A stretch of 64,000 nt of DNA from Bradyrhizobium genosp. L. GTDB lineage: Bacteria; Pseudomonadota; Alphaproteobacteria; Rhizobiales; Xanthobacteraceae. The notes under the pieces were generated by a model, which was not told the origin of the DNA, ran no database searches, and worked only from the letters and a program-made list of their open reading frames with translations. The position numbers and the translations under genes are program-made. How positions within the stretch are numbered: position 1 is the first letter of the stretch; each line of letters begins with the position of its first letter. Positions 36,259 to 45,141 of this stretch are shown piece after piece. The stretch lies in contig NZ_CP061378.1 of NCBI RefSeq assembly GCF_015624485.1, positions 1,736,001-1,800,000 on the forward strand, read 5' to 3'.

Positions 36259-36783
36259 ATGAGCGGTTCCCACGAACACGATCACACCCATTCCCACGAC
36301 CATCATCATCACGACGACGAGCGCTGGAAGCATGACGGCGTCCGCGTCATTCCCGGCAACCAGCTCGACCCGAACGTGCCGTCGACATCAGGCATGGACC
36401 GCAAGGCCGCGATCAATTTCGCGCGCGTCGGCGCCCAGAAATTGTGGGCGGGCACCGTCAGCATCAAGCCGGACGCCAAGACCGGCGCGCATCATCACGG
36501 CCATCTCGAAAGCATCATCTATGTCGTGAAGGGCAAGGCGCGGATGCGCTGGGGCGAGAAGCTGCAGTTCACCGCCGAAGCCGGCCCCGGCGATTTCATT
36601 TTCGTGCCGCCCTATGTGCCGCACCAGGAGATCAATGCCAGCCCCGACGAGGTGTTGGAATGCGTGCTCGTGCGTTCCGACGGCGAGGCGGTCGCGATCA
36701 ATCTCGACATCGAGCCGGTCGAGAAACCGGAGAATGTGCTGTGGGTCGATCCGGTGCACCGGCATCCCGACGAGAAGAAATAG
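36259..36783 (+). CDS. Cupin-domain protein with His-rich N-terminus
   Basis: This 174-residue protein has an N-terminal stretch of about 25 residues rich in His, Asp and Glu (HEHDHTHSHDHHHHDDE), likely to bind metal. A single cupin domain follows: motif 1 in GAHHHGHLESIIYVVKGKA and motif 2 in PGDFIFVPPYVPHQEI, which together supply the His and Glu ligands of a metal site. Substrate and role are unknown; such proteins can be dioxygenases or isomerases. GGAAC just before the ATG acts as the ribosome binding site. Confidence 0.8.
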   Translation: MSGSHEHDHTHSHDHHHHDDERWKHDGVRVIPGNQLDPNVPSTSGMDRKAAINFARVGAQKLWAGTVSIKPDAKTGAHHHGHLESIIYVVKGKARMRWGEKLQFTAEAGPGDFIFVPPYVPHQEINASPDEVLECVLVRSDGEAVAINLDIEPVEKPENVLWVDPVHRHPDEKK

Positions 36784-36786
36784 GAC

Positions 36787-36870
36787 CGTCATTGCGAGCG
36801 AAGCGAAGCAATCCATCGCGCCGCAAGCGGAGAAATGGATTGCTTCGTCGCTACGCTCCTCGCAATGACG
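36787..36870. repeat. Palindromic intergenic repeat, family B
   Basis: Outer arms CGTCATTGCGAG (36787-36798) and CTCGCAATGACG (36859-36870) and inner arms GAAGCAATCCAT and ATGGATTGCTTC pair to make a long hairpin. It lies between the cupin and the enoyl-CoA hydratase genes. By general knowledge this is a dispersed repeat of Bradyrhizobium-like genomes. Confidence 0.8.
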
Positions 36871-36891
36871 AGGTAGTTCAGGGAGGCCAGC

Positions 36892-37629
36892 ATGCCGCTC
36901 GTCCGTTACGAGAGTGCCGACCACATCGCGACCATCACGATGACGCGCAGCGAGAAGCACAACGCGCTCAACAACGCGTTGTGCACGGAGCTGCGTGACG
37001 CCTGGCTGCGCTTTCGGGACAGCGACGATCGTGTCGCGGTGCTGGCTTCGTCGGAGGAAAAGTACTTCTCCGTCGGCGCCGATGTGGGTGATCTCCCCGT
37101 CAACATGTGGCACGCCGTGCCGGGTCTTGGCGTCGAGCTGGACAAGCCGGTGATTGCAGCGACCTCCGGCTGGGTCGTGGGCGGCGCCTTCGTGCTGGTC
37201 CAGATGGCCGATCTGTGTGTGGCGTCGGAGACGACGCGATTCATCTATCCCGAGGGGAAGATCGGCACCACCGCGGGTGGCGTCTCCTCGGTGATGGCGC
37301 GGATGCCGCACAAGATCGCGATGGAGTTTCTGCTGGTCGGCGAGGAAATGTCGGCGGAGCGCGCCTTCCAGATCGGCTTCGTCAACAAGGTCGCGCCGAA
37401 AGGCCAGCACGTCGCGATGGCGCAGGAGATGGCCGCGAAAATCGCCGGCAATGCACCGCTGGTGGTCCGCGCGCTGAAGAAACTGGCGCGCGAGGCCATG
37501 CCGAAGGGACCTCTGGAAACCGTCGCCGACGTGCGGCGGCTGCTCGATGAAGTCAGGGACAGCGAAGATCTCAAGGAAGGCGTGAAGGCCTTCGCGGAGA
37601 AGCGCAAGCCGAGGTTTACGGGGAAATAG
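36892..37629 (+). CDS. Enoyl-CoA hydratase/isomerase family protein
   Basis: This 245-residue crotonase-fold protein has SEKHNALNNALCTELRDAW, oxyanion-hole segments FSVGADVGDL and SGWVVGGAFVLVQMADLCVAS, a catalytic-type Glu in IYPEGKIGTTAGGV and the C-terminal SEDLKEGVKAFAEKRKPRF. The ATG follows AGGGAGG. It probably acts on a CoA thioester. It shares its fold with the protein encoded at 3098-3910, but the two are clearly distinct. It stands alone between two palindromic repeats. Confidence 0.82.
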   Translation: MPLVRYESADHIATITMTRSEKHNALNNALCTELRDAWLRFRDSDDRVAVLASSEEKYFSVGADVGDLPVNMWHAVPGLGVELDKPVIAATSGWVVGGAFVLVQMADLCVASETTRFIYPEGKIGTTAGGVSSVMARMPHKIAMEFLLVGEEMSAERAFQIGFVNKVAPKGQHVAMAQEMAAKIAGNAPLVVRALKKLAREAMPKGPLETVADVRRLLDEVRDSEDLKEGVKAFAEKRKPRFTGK

Positions 37630-37657
37630 CAACGCAGCGGCGCCGCACCCTTGCTTT

Positions 37658-37763
37658 CGTCATTCCGGGGCTCGCGAAGCGAGAGCCCGGAATCCATCTA
37701 ACCGCGATACGCGCAGTGGAATGGATTCCGGGCTCGACGCCGGGCATCGCCCCGGAATGACAG
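37658..37763. repeat. Palindromic intergenic repeat, family C
   Basis: Outer arms TCATTCCGGGG (37660-37670) and CCCCGGAATGA (37750-37760) and inner 14-base arms AGCCCGGAATCCAT (37684-37697) and ATGGATTCCGGGCT (37721-37734) form a nested palindrome. It lies between convergent genes. Its outer arm shares CGTCATTCCGGGG with the element at 52440-52526. Confidence 0.8.
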
Positions 37764-37764
37764 C

Positions 37765-39291
37765 TCAGGCAAACACGCTGTGATCGATCGGCCCGGTCGG
37801 CACCACGTAGCCGTAGCGGGTGTTGGACGGTTCGGCGCCGGCCTTCTGATACGTCTCCTTCATCATCGCGAAGCGGTCGCCTTTCAGCTCCAGCATCGCG
37901 CGCTTCGGCTGGATGTTGTAGAGCCGCGCATTGTTGTCGCCGAAGATCGCTGATTTCACCGGGCCGTCGGCAGGGCCGAGCGGCGCATAGCCGAACTTCT
38001 TCTGCATCACCTCGGGGATCTCGAGCCGCCGTAGCCCCTCGATCTGCCATTGCGGCGCGCCGGTCCACAGCGCATCGGTGCCCCAGCAGACGTGATCGAC
38101 GCCGAGCCCCTTGATCAGGGTGCCCATCAGCGCGGCGCAGACATTCGGTTCGGCGACCAGCGTGGTCGCGAACAATTGCCCGACGTCGCCATAGACATTG
38201 TTGACGCCATACTGCGCCGGGATGTCGGCGAGGTCGCTGGTCCAGGCGATGCGGCCGGTGCGCTCGAATTCGGCGAGCGCGACGCGGGGATCGCCGCCGA
38301 CATGGCGATAGGCCGAGTGATAGATGATGAAGTTGAGCTGCGGCCAGTCCTTTGCGGCCTGGCCGACATCGGCGACGTCGGCGAAGCCGCGCAGATTCGG
38401 ATACTGCTTCTCGATTCCGGGCGGGAATAGACCCTTGTGGATGCAGACATTCCTGATGCCCGCCTTCACCATCTTCTCATAGCCCTTGTAGGCGACCTTC
38501 TCGTCGTCCATTCGCCAGGGATAGCGGCTGATCTCCTTGTGGGTGTTGTCGCCGATCGTGTAGCCCTTGCAGGACTCCGGCTTCAGCGCCAGCGCGGCAT
38601 CGAGCTTCTCGAGCCAGCCGGGCTGGCCCGGCGTGAAAATCGCGTGGCAGAACATGCGCCGCGAGCCCGCCTCGTCGTTGATCTTCTTGCGGGCGTCGGC
38701 CATCTGCTCGTTGGTCAGGAACCAGTCCTGCTCGATATCGGACGGTGCCGACGAGATCAGCGCGATCTTGGTGTCGGAATCGAGAAACATCTCCTTCTTG
38801 TAGTTGTTGAACTTGAGATCCTCGATGGTCTGCTCGTGATCGTTGAGCTCCTTGTTCCAGCCGGCCTTGCCGACCGCCTTGCGCATCTCGACGAAGCCCA
38901 TGATGCGGGTATCGTCGCGCAGGAAATGCGTATGCATGTCCATGATGAACTGATCCTTGAGCCCGTTGGCGCGCTCTTGCGCCATCGCGGGCGTCGCGGC
39001 TTCCGCCGGCGTGGCGTCGAACAGCGCGCCATAGACCTCGTTCATCGCGACGAAGGAGGCCGCCATGCCGGCTGCGCTCTGGAAGAATCTCCTGCGGTCG
39101 AGCCCCTGCTTGGCGCCGAGATCGTCGGCCATCGCTAGCAGCCGGGCCTCGACCTCGCGCTGTCGCTCGTTTTGCGGGTCGGGATAGAACTCGTCGCTGG
39201 AAACGATCTGGGTCGGGATCGGGGTTTGGTAGGCGCACAGTTCGGAGGGCATCAAGGCGGCAAGTTCTTCTTCGGTCAGATTGCTGCTCAT
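37765..39291 (-). CDS. Amidohydrolase-2 family protein with internal Tat motif
   Basis: The protein is 508 residues. The hydrolase part has a metal-site IMDMHTHFLRDD, an IIYHSAYRH segment and the C-terminal CWGTDALWTGAPQW, as in amidohydrolase-2 (decarboxylase-type) TIM barrels. A twin-arginine motif, LDRRRFFQS, with a hydrophobic stretch lies at about residues 65-100, preceded by a 64-residue hydrophilic leader. The ATG at 39291 follows GGGAGCG. Starting at a later codon would give a conventional Tat signal, but no start codon with a ribosome binding site is placed there. Function is unknown. Confidence 0.78.
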   Translation of the reverse strand: MSSNLTEEELAALMPSELCAYQTPIPTQIVSSDEFYPDPQNERQREVEARLLAMADDLGAKQGLDRRRFFQSAAGMAASFVAMNEVYGALFDATPAEAATPAMAQERANGLKDQFIMDMHTHFLRDDTRIMGFVEMRKAVGKAGWNKELNDHEQTIEDLKFNNYKKEMFLDSDTKIALISSAPSDIEQDWFLTNEQMADARKKINDEAGSRRMFCHAIFTPGQPGWLEKLDAALALKPESCKGYTIGDNTHKEISRYPWRMDDEKVAYKGYEKMVKAGIRNVCIHKGLFPPGIEKQYPNLRGFADVADVGQAAKDWPQLNFIIYHSAYRHVGGDPRVALAEFERTGRIAWTSDLADIPAQYGVNNVYGDVGQLFATTLVAEPNVCAALMGTLIKGLGVDHVCWGTDALWTGAPQWQIEGLRRLEIPEVMQKKFGYAPLGPADGPVKSAIFGDNNARLYNIQPKRAMLELKGDRFAMMKETYQKAGAEPSNTRYGYVVPTGPIDHSVFA

Positions 39292-39520
39292 TCGTCGCTC
39301 CCGCTTCGCGCCGGATGTTTCCGGTCGCACCGCCATCCAGACTAGGCGCAACGCCTTGTGTCGTCCGCGCCGATCGCCGGAAACCGGCTTCACAAAATCG
39401 TGCACCGTATTTGTCATGGTGAGATGCCGGCATCGCGCGAGCCGGCGCCTGCGCTGCTATGTTCGCGCGCACCGGGTCGAACGAAGAAATCCGGCGAGAA
39501 ATCTTCAAGGGAGCCAAGCC

Positions 39521-40537
39521 ATGGCCGATTTCGTCCATTCGCGCCGCAGTCTGATCAAAGGCATCGGCGTTGCAACCGCGGCCGGCGTGCTCGGCGAAGC
39601 ACCGGCGCGGGCGGCGACTGCGGTCCCGGCCGAAGGCGAGATCTGGAGCAGCGAATACTGGGCGAAGAAGGGCGACATCCCGTTGTGGATGTTCCGCAAG
39701 CGGATCGGCGCGCCTAAATCCGGCGAGCCCGCGCGGCCGGTCGTGTTCTTCGTCCACGGCTCATCGGTGACGTCGCGCGCGTTCGACCTCACCGTGCCGG
39801 GCAAAGGGGAATACTCGCTGCTCAACGCTTTCGCGCGCTTCGGCTTCGATTGCTGGACCATGGACCACGAGAATTACGGCAAGTCGGGCCGCACCTCGGG
39901 CAATGCCGATATCGCCAGCGGCGTCGAGGATTTGAAGGCTGCCGTCGAGGTGGTCGTCCGCGAGACCGGCGAGAGGCGCTATCACTTCGTCGGCGAATCC
40001 TCCGGAGCGCTGCGTGCCGGCGCCTACGCGATGGCGGCGCCCGAGCGGATCGACCGGCTGGTCTTCGCAGCCTTCACCTACAAGGGCGAGGGCTCGCCGA
40101 CCCTGGCAAAGCGCGCCGAGCAACTTGCCTATTACCGCAGCCACAACATGCGCAAGCGCGACCGCGACATGATCCGCTCGATCGCGACCCGCGACAAGCC
40201 CGGCACCTCGGATCCCGCCGTGATGGACGCGCTGGCGGACGTCGAGCTGCAATTCGGCGATCAGATCCCGACCGGCACCTATCTCGACATGACCGCCAAT
40301 CTGCCGGTGGTGCGTCCGGAGAAGGTGCTGGCGCCGGTGCTGCTGGTCCGCGGCGAATATGACGGCATCGCCGCCGTTCCCGATCTGGAGGAGTTCTTCA
40401 ACAAGCTGCCGAACGGCGACCGGCAGTTCATCATTCTGCCCGGTACCGCCCATTCGGTGGCGTTGGCGATCAACCGCGAACTGTTCTGGCATGTAGCGCG
40501 GGCATTCCTGACCATGCCGGCGCCGGTCGCGACCTGA
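39521..40537 (+). CDS. Tat-exported alpha/beta hydrolase
   Basis: This 338-residue precursor begins with a twin-arginine signal: HSRRSLIKGIGVATAAGVLG, then APARAAT for cleavage. The hydrolase domain has FFVHGSSVTSRAFD (oxyanion region), the nucleophile elbow GESSG with Ser160, the acid in RGEYDGIAAV and the His in GTAHSVAL. Substrate is unknown; fold and triad fit an esterase or lactonase. The ATG follows AAGGGAG. It is divergent from the Tat-motif amidohydrolase gene, so both products may act together outside the cytoplasm. Confidence 0.85.
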   Translation: MADFVHSRRSLIKGIGVATAAGVLGEAPARAATAVPAEGEIWSSEYWAKKGDIPLWMFRKRIGAPKSGEPARPVVFFVHGSSVTSRAFDLTVPGKGEYSLLNAFARFGFDCWTMDHENYGKSGRTSGNADIASGVEDLKAAVEVVVRETGERRYHFVGESSGALRAGAYAMAAPERIDRLVFAAFTYKGEGSPTLAKRAEQLAYYRSHNMRKRDRDMIRSIATRDKPGTSDPAVMDALADVELQFGDQIPTGTYLDMTANLPVVRPEKVLAPVLLVRGEYDGIAAVPDLEEFFNKLPNGDRQFIILPGTAHSVALAINRELFWHVARAFLTMPAPVAT

Positions 40538-40629
40538 GCTGGCCTGCTGGAAAAAAAGTTCGAGCCGATGTCGGGACGGCGTCGGGGCGGTCGTCCTTGG
40601 ACGGCAAGCCCCGCAAAAAGGAGCCCCTC

Positions 40630-41070
40630 GTGGCCAATCCCAGAATGATCTTCGTCAACCTGCCGGTCAGCGATCTCGCCCGCGCCACCGCCTTCTATGA
40701 GGCGGCAATCGGTGCGACCAGGAATCCGCAATTCTCCGACGATACCGCGTCCTGCATGGTCGTTTCCGAGACCATTTACGTCATGCTGATGACGCATGAC
40801 AAATTCCGCCGCTTCACGCCGAAGCCGATCTCCGATGCGAAGATCTCGAACCAGGTGCTGTTCTGCCTTTCTGCCGACAGCCGTGCCGAGGTTGACAGCA
40901 TCGTGACCCGTGCAGGTCACGCCGGCGGCACGGTCGATCCCTCGCCGAAGGACGACTATGGCTTCATGTATGGCCGCAGCTTCGAGGATCTCGACGGTCA
41001 CATGTGGGGCGTGAACTGGATGGATATCGAGGCCGCGGCCAAGGCGCAGTTCGCCGCGGCGAACGGCTGA
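40630..41070 (+). CDS. VOC-superfamily (glyoxalase/bleomycin resistance-like) protein
   Basis: This 146-residue protein has a single VOC domain: MIFVNLPVSDLARATAFYEA at the N-terminus, repeated strand-helix units and a DGHMWGVNWMD end with the expected Glu/Asp ligand position. The start is a GTG with AAGGAG at 40617-40622; no ATG fits. Metal ligands are only partly conserved, so catalytic function is uncertain. The gene is followed by a second VOC gene 30 bp downstream. Confidence 0.8.
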   Translation: MANPRMIFVNLPVSDLARATAFYEAAIGATRNPQFSDDTASCMVVSETIYVMLMTHDKFRRFTPKPISDAKISNQVLFCLSADSRAEVDSIVTRAGHAGGTVDPSPKDDYGFMYGRSFEDLDGHMWGVNWMDIEAAAKAQFAAANG

Positions 41071-41100
41071 TCGCATCCGGCCAGCACAAGGAGTTTTGTC

Positions 41101-41586
41101 ATGTCAAAAGTGTCCCCCTGTCTGTGGTTCAACGGCGAGGCCGAAGAAGCTGCCAACCTGTATATCTCGCTGCTGCCCGGCTCCCGCATCGAGAAGGTCC
41201 AGAAGAACGTGATCGACGGCCCGTCGGGAAAGGCGGGCAGCGTGTTGCTGGTCGAGTTCACGCTCGCCGGTCAGCGCTTCATGGCGCTCAACGGCGGCGT
41301 GAAGATGGAGCACACGCACGCGGTGTCGTTCAAGATCGATTGCGCCGATCAGGCCGAGGTCGATCGCCTCTGGGACGCGCTGCTCGCCAGCGGCGGCAAG
41401 GCCGAGCATTGCGGCTGGATCCGCGACCGCTTCGGTGTCGCCTGGCAGATCGTGCCGGCGGAGTTGGCCAAGTACATCGGCGGTCCCGACGACGCGGCTG
41501 CCGCACGCGCCATGCAGGCGGTGCTGGGTATGATCAAGCTCGATGCAGAAGCCTTGCGTCGGGCCTATGAGGGCAAGGCTGCGTAA
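41101..41586 (+). CDS. VOC-family protein, PhnB-like
   Basis: This 161-residue protein begins SKVSPCLWFNGEAEEAANLY and contains FMALNGGVKMEHTHAVSFKI, CGWIRDRFGVAWQIVP and a C-terminal QAVLGMIKLD. This is the signature of PhnB-like / 3-demethylubiquinone-methyltransferase-type VOC proteins, whose activity is unknown. It pairs with the preceding VOC gene as an operon. AAGGAG precedes the ATG. Confidence 0.85.
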   Translation: MSKVSPCLWFNGEAEEAANLYISLLPGSRIEKVQKNVIDGPSGKAGSVLLVEFTLAGQRFMALNGGVKMEHTHAVSFKIDCADQAEVDRLWDALLASGGKAEHCGWIRDRFGVAWQIVPAELAKYIGGPDDAAAARAMQAVLGMIKLDAEALRRAYEGKAA

Positions 41587-41610
41587 GCCAGCTGTTTGCG
41601 TCGCATTGTC

Positions 41611-41645
41611 GGGTGGGCATGGCGCAAGTGCGCCTTTGCCCACCC
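41611..41645. terminator. Hairpin between convergent genes
   Basis: Arms GGGTGGGCA (41611-41619) and TGCCCACCC (41637-41645) pair, and GGCGCA/TGCGCC inside extends the stem. The structure sits between the convergent PhnB-like and beta-barrel genes. It lacks a long T-tract and resembles a dispersed palindrome of this genome, so it may serve both roles. Confidence 0.6.
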
Positions 41646-41658
41646 TTCGAGATCAACG

Positions 41659-42873
41659 CTAATAATTGATCCGCAGCCCGATGCCGCCATGCACGGTGTT
41701 GCCGACCGGCTGCGGGCCGGCGGTGCCGTTGACGAAGAGGTCGGCGATCCAGCCCTTGCTGATGCGGAAGCCGAGCCGGCCGCCATATTCGAACCAGCCC
41801 TGGTTGCCGATCGTCGGCACGATGGTGCCGTCGCCGGTGACGGTGGCGACGATGCCGGAATGGTTGGCAAAGGATTGCACCCAGCCGCCATTGACATTGG
41901 CTTCGACGCTCGAGCCGAACAGATGCGTCCACTGGCCACCGACCTTGACCAGATTGGTGCGGTCGGTACCGCCGGCGATGGTGGCGTCGAACGGGTTGAA
42001 CGCAACGGCCGGATCGCTGTAGCCCGCGACCCGCTGCCACAGCTGCCAGACTTCGACCGAGGCCGCGACCTCGTCGCGTGCCGACAGCCGGCTGATCCAC
42101 CCCGCACGGCCGTAGACGCCGTAGTTCTCGCTCGATGTCTCGCCGGTGACCGACACCGCGCCGAGGCTCGTGGTGTAGCTGCGGGTATAGCGCACCTTCT
42201 CGAACGGCGTGAGGATGGCGCCGATGTCGAAGAACGGCCGCGACGAGCCCCAGTCGACGAAATCGTAGCGCAGCGCGAAGGCGCCGATCGGTGCGCTGGT
42301 GACGCTGTAGCCGCCCTCGCTGTATTGCGTATAGGCGATGCCGGCGAGCAGCGACAGGTTCGGCGTGATGGTCTTGCGGCCATGGATGCCGGCCGAGAAC
42401 GAGCCGGCCGAGCCGAACGCGCTGACGCAGTCGTCGCAGTTGATCTGCTCATTGACGCCGAGCAGCACCGTGCCGAGCACCCGGTTGGTGATCATCTGGT
42501 TGAAGCGCTGATTGGCGAGCTCGTTGATCGAGTTGCCGCTCGACGGCGCGCCGGTGATCGGTGTTGACGTCGGTGTTGGCGTAGGAGTGGAGGTCGGCGT
42601 CGGTGTCACACTCGGTGTTGGCGTTGGCGTCGGCGTTGGTGTGGGCGTCGGTGTTGGCGTGGCGGTTGCGGACGGAGTTGGCGTCGGAGTTGGGGAAAAT
42701 GTCGGTGTCGGGCTCGGCGAAGGCGACGGACTTGGTGACGACGGGCAAGGTCCTTCGCAGTTGGTTGGAAACGTCGTGGTCTGAGCTGATGCGGACCTCG
42801 GGTGCGTCAACGCGAAGGCGGCCACCAACGCGACGATGAGCGCGAAAATCGAATGACGCATCTGGCGGCCCAT
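41659..42873 (-). CDS. Outer-membrane beta-barrel protein with Pro/Thr-rich stalk
   Basis: The precursor is about 404 residues. A signal peptide (residues 1-30, ending near SASAQ) is followed by a tract of Pro alternating with Thr or Ser (about residues 45-106), then a C-terminal domain of about 280 residues. That domain has alternating aromatic strands ([37 protein letters not shown]) and ends GIGLRINY, the terminal aromatic signature of outer-membrane barrels, resembling autotransporter translocators. It starts two bases after the fecR-like stop. The stalk is encoded by six-base repeats. Function is unknown; adhesion or surface display is plausible. Confidence 0.75.
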   Translation of the reverse strand: MGRQMRHSIFALIVALVAAFALTHPRSASAQTTTFPTNCEGPCPSSPSPSPSPSPTPTFSPTPTPTPSATATPTPTPTPTPTPTPTPSVTPTPTSTPTPTPTSTPITGAPSSGNSINELANQRFNQMITNRVLGTVLLGVNEQINCDDCVSAFGSAGSFSAGIHGRKTITPNLSLLAGIAYTQYSEGGYSVTSAPIGAFALRYDFVDWGSSRPFFDIGAILTPFEKVRYTRSYTTSLGAVSVTGETSSENYGVYGRAGWISRLSARDEVAASVEVWQLWQRVAGYSDPAVAFNPFDATIAGGTDRTNLVKVGGQWTHLFGSSVEANVNGGWVQSFANHSGIVATVTGDGTIVPTIGNQGWFEYGGRLGFRISKGWIADLFVNGTAGPQPVGNTVHGGIGLRINY

Positions 42874-42875
42874 GC

Positions 42876-43586
42876 TCACCGCCCGCACAGCATGCCGGTG
42901 GGATCGTCTTCGACCGGCGGTGTCACCGGCGTCGCGTCGGCATATTGGGTGACCGAGCAGAGCCCCGCCGCCTGGCTGCAGGTAGCAGCAAAGGTCCATG
43001 GCGGGTTGTTGGTCCTCTGGATCGTCGTGCGTCCGCCGCTCGAGGCGATGATCGCGGTGTCGCCGGGCTGGGTGAGATCGAGACATTGCCGGCTCATGGT
43101 GCAGACGGTCGAGGCGCCTTCCTGCAGCACCACGACGGTCCTGCCGCGCTGCGACAGGATGTCGAGCACGGTGCCGCGCACGCCGATGGTCGCGAGCGGC
43201 GTCGTGATCGTGTAGGCGGCTTTCTCCGAATGACCGGTGACGAAGCGGAACGCGCCCGAGGTCAGCCGCACCGCGACGTCGCGATAATGGTGCTCGTCGT
43301 CGAACACCGTGCGATCGAGCTTGATCGAGGCGCTCGGACCGAGCGAGAGGTTGGTGCTGTCGGCCATCACCAGTCGCGTGGCACTGTCCTGGCCGGTGCG
43401 CACCGTCTCGTCGCGCAGCAGTGCGTCGCCGACATTGATCGGCGTCGTCGAGGCGGCGATGCGGGCAACATCGTTCTTGACCATCGCCGCTTCGCCGACG
43501 CGCGTCTGCGCCTGAACCGGATGAACCGTCAGTGCGACGACAAGGCCAACGACAACGATCGAGAGAAAGCCGTGACGCGAATTCAT
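42876..43586 (-). CDS. Exported FecR-domain protein
   Basis: This 236-residue protein has a signal peptide (to about residue 26, [10 protein letters not shown]) and a FecR domain: [36 protein letters not shown] and [16 protein letters not shown]. It lacks the cytoplasmic anti-sigma part of true FecR, and no ECF sigma gene is adjacent. Stand-alone exported FecR domains often accompany surface or secreted proteins. The C-terminus has paired cysteines ([15 protein letters not shown]). The barrel gene follows after two bases, so the two are translationally linked. Confidence 0.8.
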   Translation of the reverse strand: MNSRHGFLSIVVVGLVVALTVHPVQAQTRVGEAAMVKNDVARIAASTTPINVGDALLRDETVRTGQDSATRLVMADSTNLSLGPSASIKLDRTVFDDEHHYRDVAVRLTSGAFRFVTGHSEKAAYTITTPLATIGVRGTVLDILSQRGRTVVVLQEGASTVCTMSRQCLDLTQPGDTAIIASSGGRTTIQRTNNPPWTFAATCSQAAGLCSVTQYADATPVTPPVEDDPTGMLCGR

Positions 43587-43778
43587 TTCCAAACCGATCA
43601 AGCGTCCCGTCACCGTACTGGATCGTGCCCCGACCAGATATTGTATAATTGCCACAAGCAGCGCTGAGTTGACTGGATGGTTAGTCTCGGTGGATACGAA
43701 ATGCGTTCAACGCGGTGGACGTCAAAGTGAGTTCCCGTCACACTCATCACACACGCCCCACGCGACGACATCGGCATA

Positions 43779-43808
43779 GCTCACATTTCGGCTCACACTC
43801 GGCTCACA
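43779..43808. promoter_or_regulatory. Triple GCTCACA direct repeat in divergent promoter region
   Basis: GCTCACA occurs at 43779-43785, 43791-43797 and 43802-43808, spaced 12 and 11 bases apart, about one helical turn. The set lies in the 250-bp region between the divergent fecR-like and PMT-like genes, just upstream of the latter. It may be a cooperative regulator-binding site; no regulator is assigned. Confidence 0.4.
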
Positions 43809-43836
43809 CTTGCCTCTGCGGGATCACCCTCGATCC

Positions 43837-45141
43837 GTGAACACTGCATCCCAGCCAGCCTCTCGTCTGCAGCGTCCCGCCGTGCGCACGGCGATCGTCG
43901 CGGCGATCATCTTCGCCGTCGCCCACGCCGTGCTGCTGCTTGGCATCACGACACCCGACAAGCTCTATTTCGACGAGGTGCATTACGTGCCGGCGGCGCG
44001 ACAGATGCTGCTGCCGGTCATGCCCGAGCCGATGCTCAATCCGATGCATCCGCCGCTTGCCAAGGAGATCATCGCGCTCTCGATCCGGGCGTTCGGCGAC
44101 ACGCCGTTGGGATGGCGCTATCCGGCGGCGCTGTTCGGCGCGCTGACGCTGGTCGGTGTCTATCTCGCCGCGCTGGCGCTGTTCGCTGCGCAGAGCCGCG
44201 CGATCGCGGCCGTGTTGCTGGCCTTCTTCAACCAGATGCTGTTCGTGCAGGCGCGGATCGCGATGCTGGATATTTTCGCGCTCGCCTTCAGCCTGTTCGC
44301 GATCGCGGCGTTCATCCACGGCTTCAGGCAGCAGCGGCCGCAACTGGCCTTCGCGCTGGCGGGATTTGCTGCGGGCCTGGCGGCTGCGAGCAAATGGAGC
44401 GGGCTGTTCGTGCTCGCAACCTCGATCGCGATCGTCGCGGTGATCCGCCTGATGCAGGGCTGGCGTACGCGCTTTGCCGACGCCAACGCAGACGACTGGT
44501 ACCAGCCGGATCTGTGGCCGGATTTCCGCCTCTCGCATGTCATCGCCTGCTTCGTGCTGATCCCGGCGGTGGCCTATCTTGCGACCTTCCTGCCGCTCTA
44601 CGGGCTTTCGCTTCCCGATCTGATCGAGGCGCAGCGCCGGATCTTTGCCGACAACACCACGAGTGCGATACCCGGCCACACCTATATGAGCTCGTGGCCG
44701 TCCTGGCCGTTCCTGGTGCGGCCGGTCTGGTATCTGTTCGACAAGATCGGTGACGACCGCATCGCGGCGGTCGTGCTTCTCGGCAATCCGCTGATCCTGT
44801 GGCCGGCCCTGATCGCGCTCATGGTCGCGCTGCGCGACTGGATCGTCGCGCGCAGCCGCGATGCGTTCCTGGCGCTGGCGTTCTATCTCGGCCCGTATCT
44901 GGCCTGGGCGCTGCTGCCGCGCACGCTCGGCTTCATCTATTATTACCTGCCGGCCGCGACCACCGCGAGCTTCATGCTGGTCTACGCATTGACGCGCAAG
45001 GGGATGCCGCGCTGGCTGTTGTGGGCCTTCGTAGCGATCGGATGCCTGGGTTTCGTCGCGATGCTGCCGGTCACGGCGGCCGCGATCGGGACGTCGATGG
45101 CGACTTTCAGCCGGCTGATGCTGTTCCAGAACTGGATCTGA
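43837..45141 (+). CDS. GT39-family protein-O-mannosyltransferase-like membrane glycosyltransferase
   Basis: This protein of about 434 residues has many hydrophobic segments (around ten). The first lumenal-type loop carries YFDEVHYVPAARQML with Asp46-Glu47, and then NPMHPPLAKEII; both are hallmarks of PMT/GT39 enzymes, which use lipid-linked sugar in the membrane. ASKWSGLFVLATS also fits. Start codons are weak: a GTG at 43837 is preferred to a TTG at 43810. It faces away from the gene pair whose barrel product has a Thr/Pro stalk. Donor and acceptor are unknown. Confidence 0.78.
   Translation: MNTASQPASRLQRPAVRTAIVAAIIFAVAHAVLLLGITTPDKLYFDEVHYVPAARQMLLPVMPEPMLNPMHPPLAKEIIALSIRAFGDTPLGWRYPAALFGALTLVGVYLAALALFAAQSRAIAAVLLAFFNQMLFVQARIAMLDIFALAFSLFAIAAFIHGFRQQRPQLAFALAGFAAGLAAASKWSGLFVLATSIAIVAVIRLMQGWRTRFADANADDWYQPDLWPDFRLSHVIACFVLIPAVAYLATFLPLYGLSLPDLIEAQRRIFADNTTSAIPGHTYMSSWPSWPFLVRPVWYLFDKIGDDRIAAVVLLGNPLILWPALIALMVALRDWIVARSRDAFLALAFYLGPYLAWALLPRTLGFIYYYLPAATTASFMLVYALTRKGMPRWLLWAFVAIGCLGFVAMLPVTAAAIGTSMATFSRLMLFQNWI

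Noticed and set aside
42512..42784. A plus-strand frame encoding a Gly-Val repeat protein.
   Set aside because: It is the reverse of the Pro/Thr-coding hexanucleotide repeat of the barrel gene; there is no ribosome binding site.
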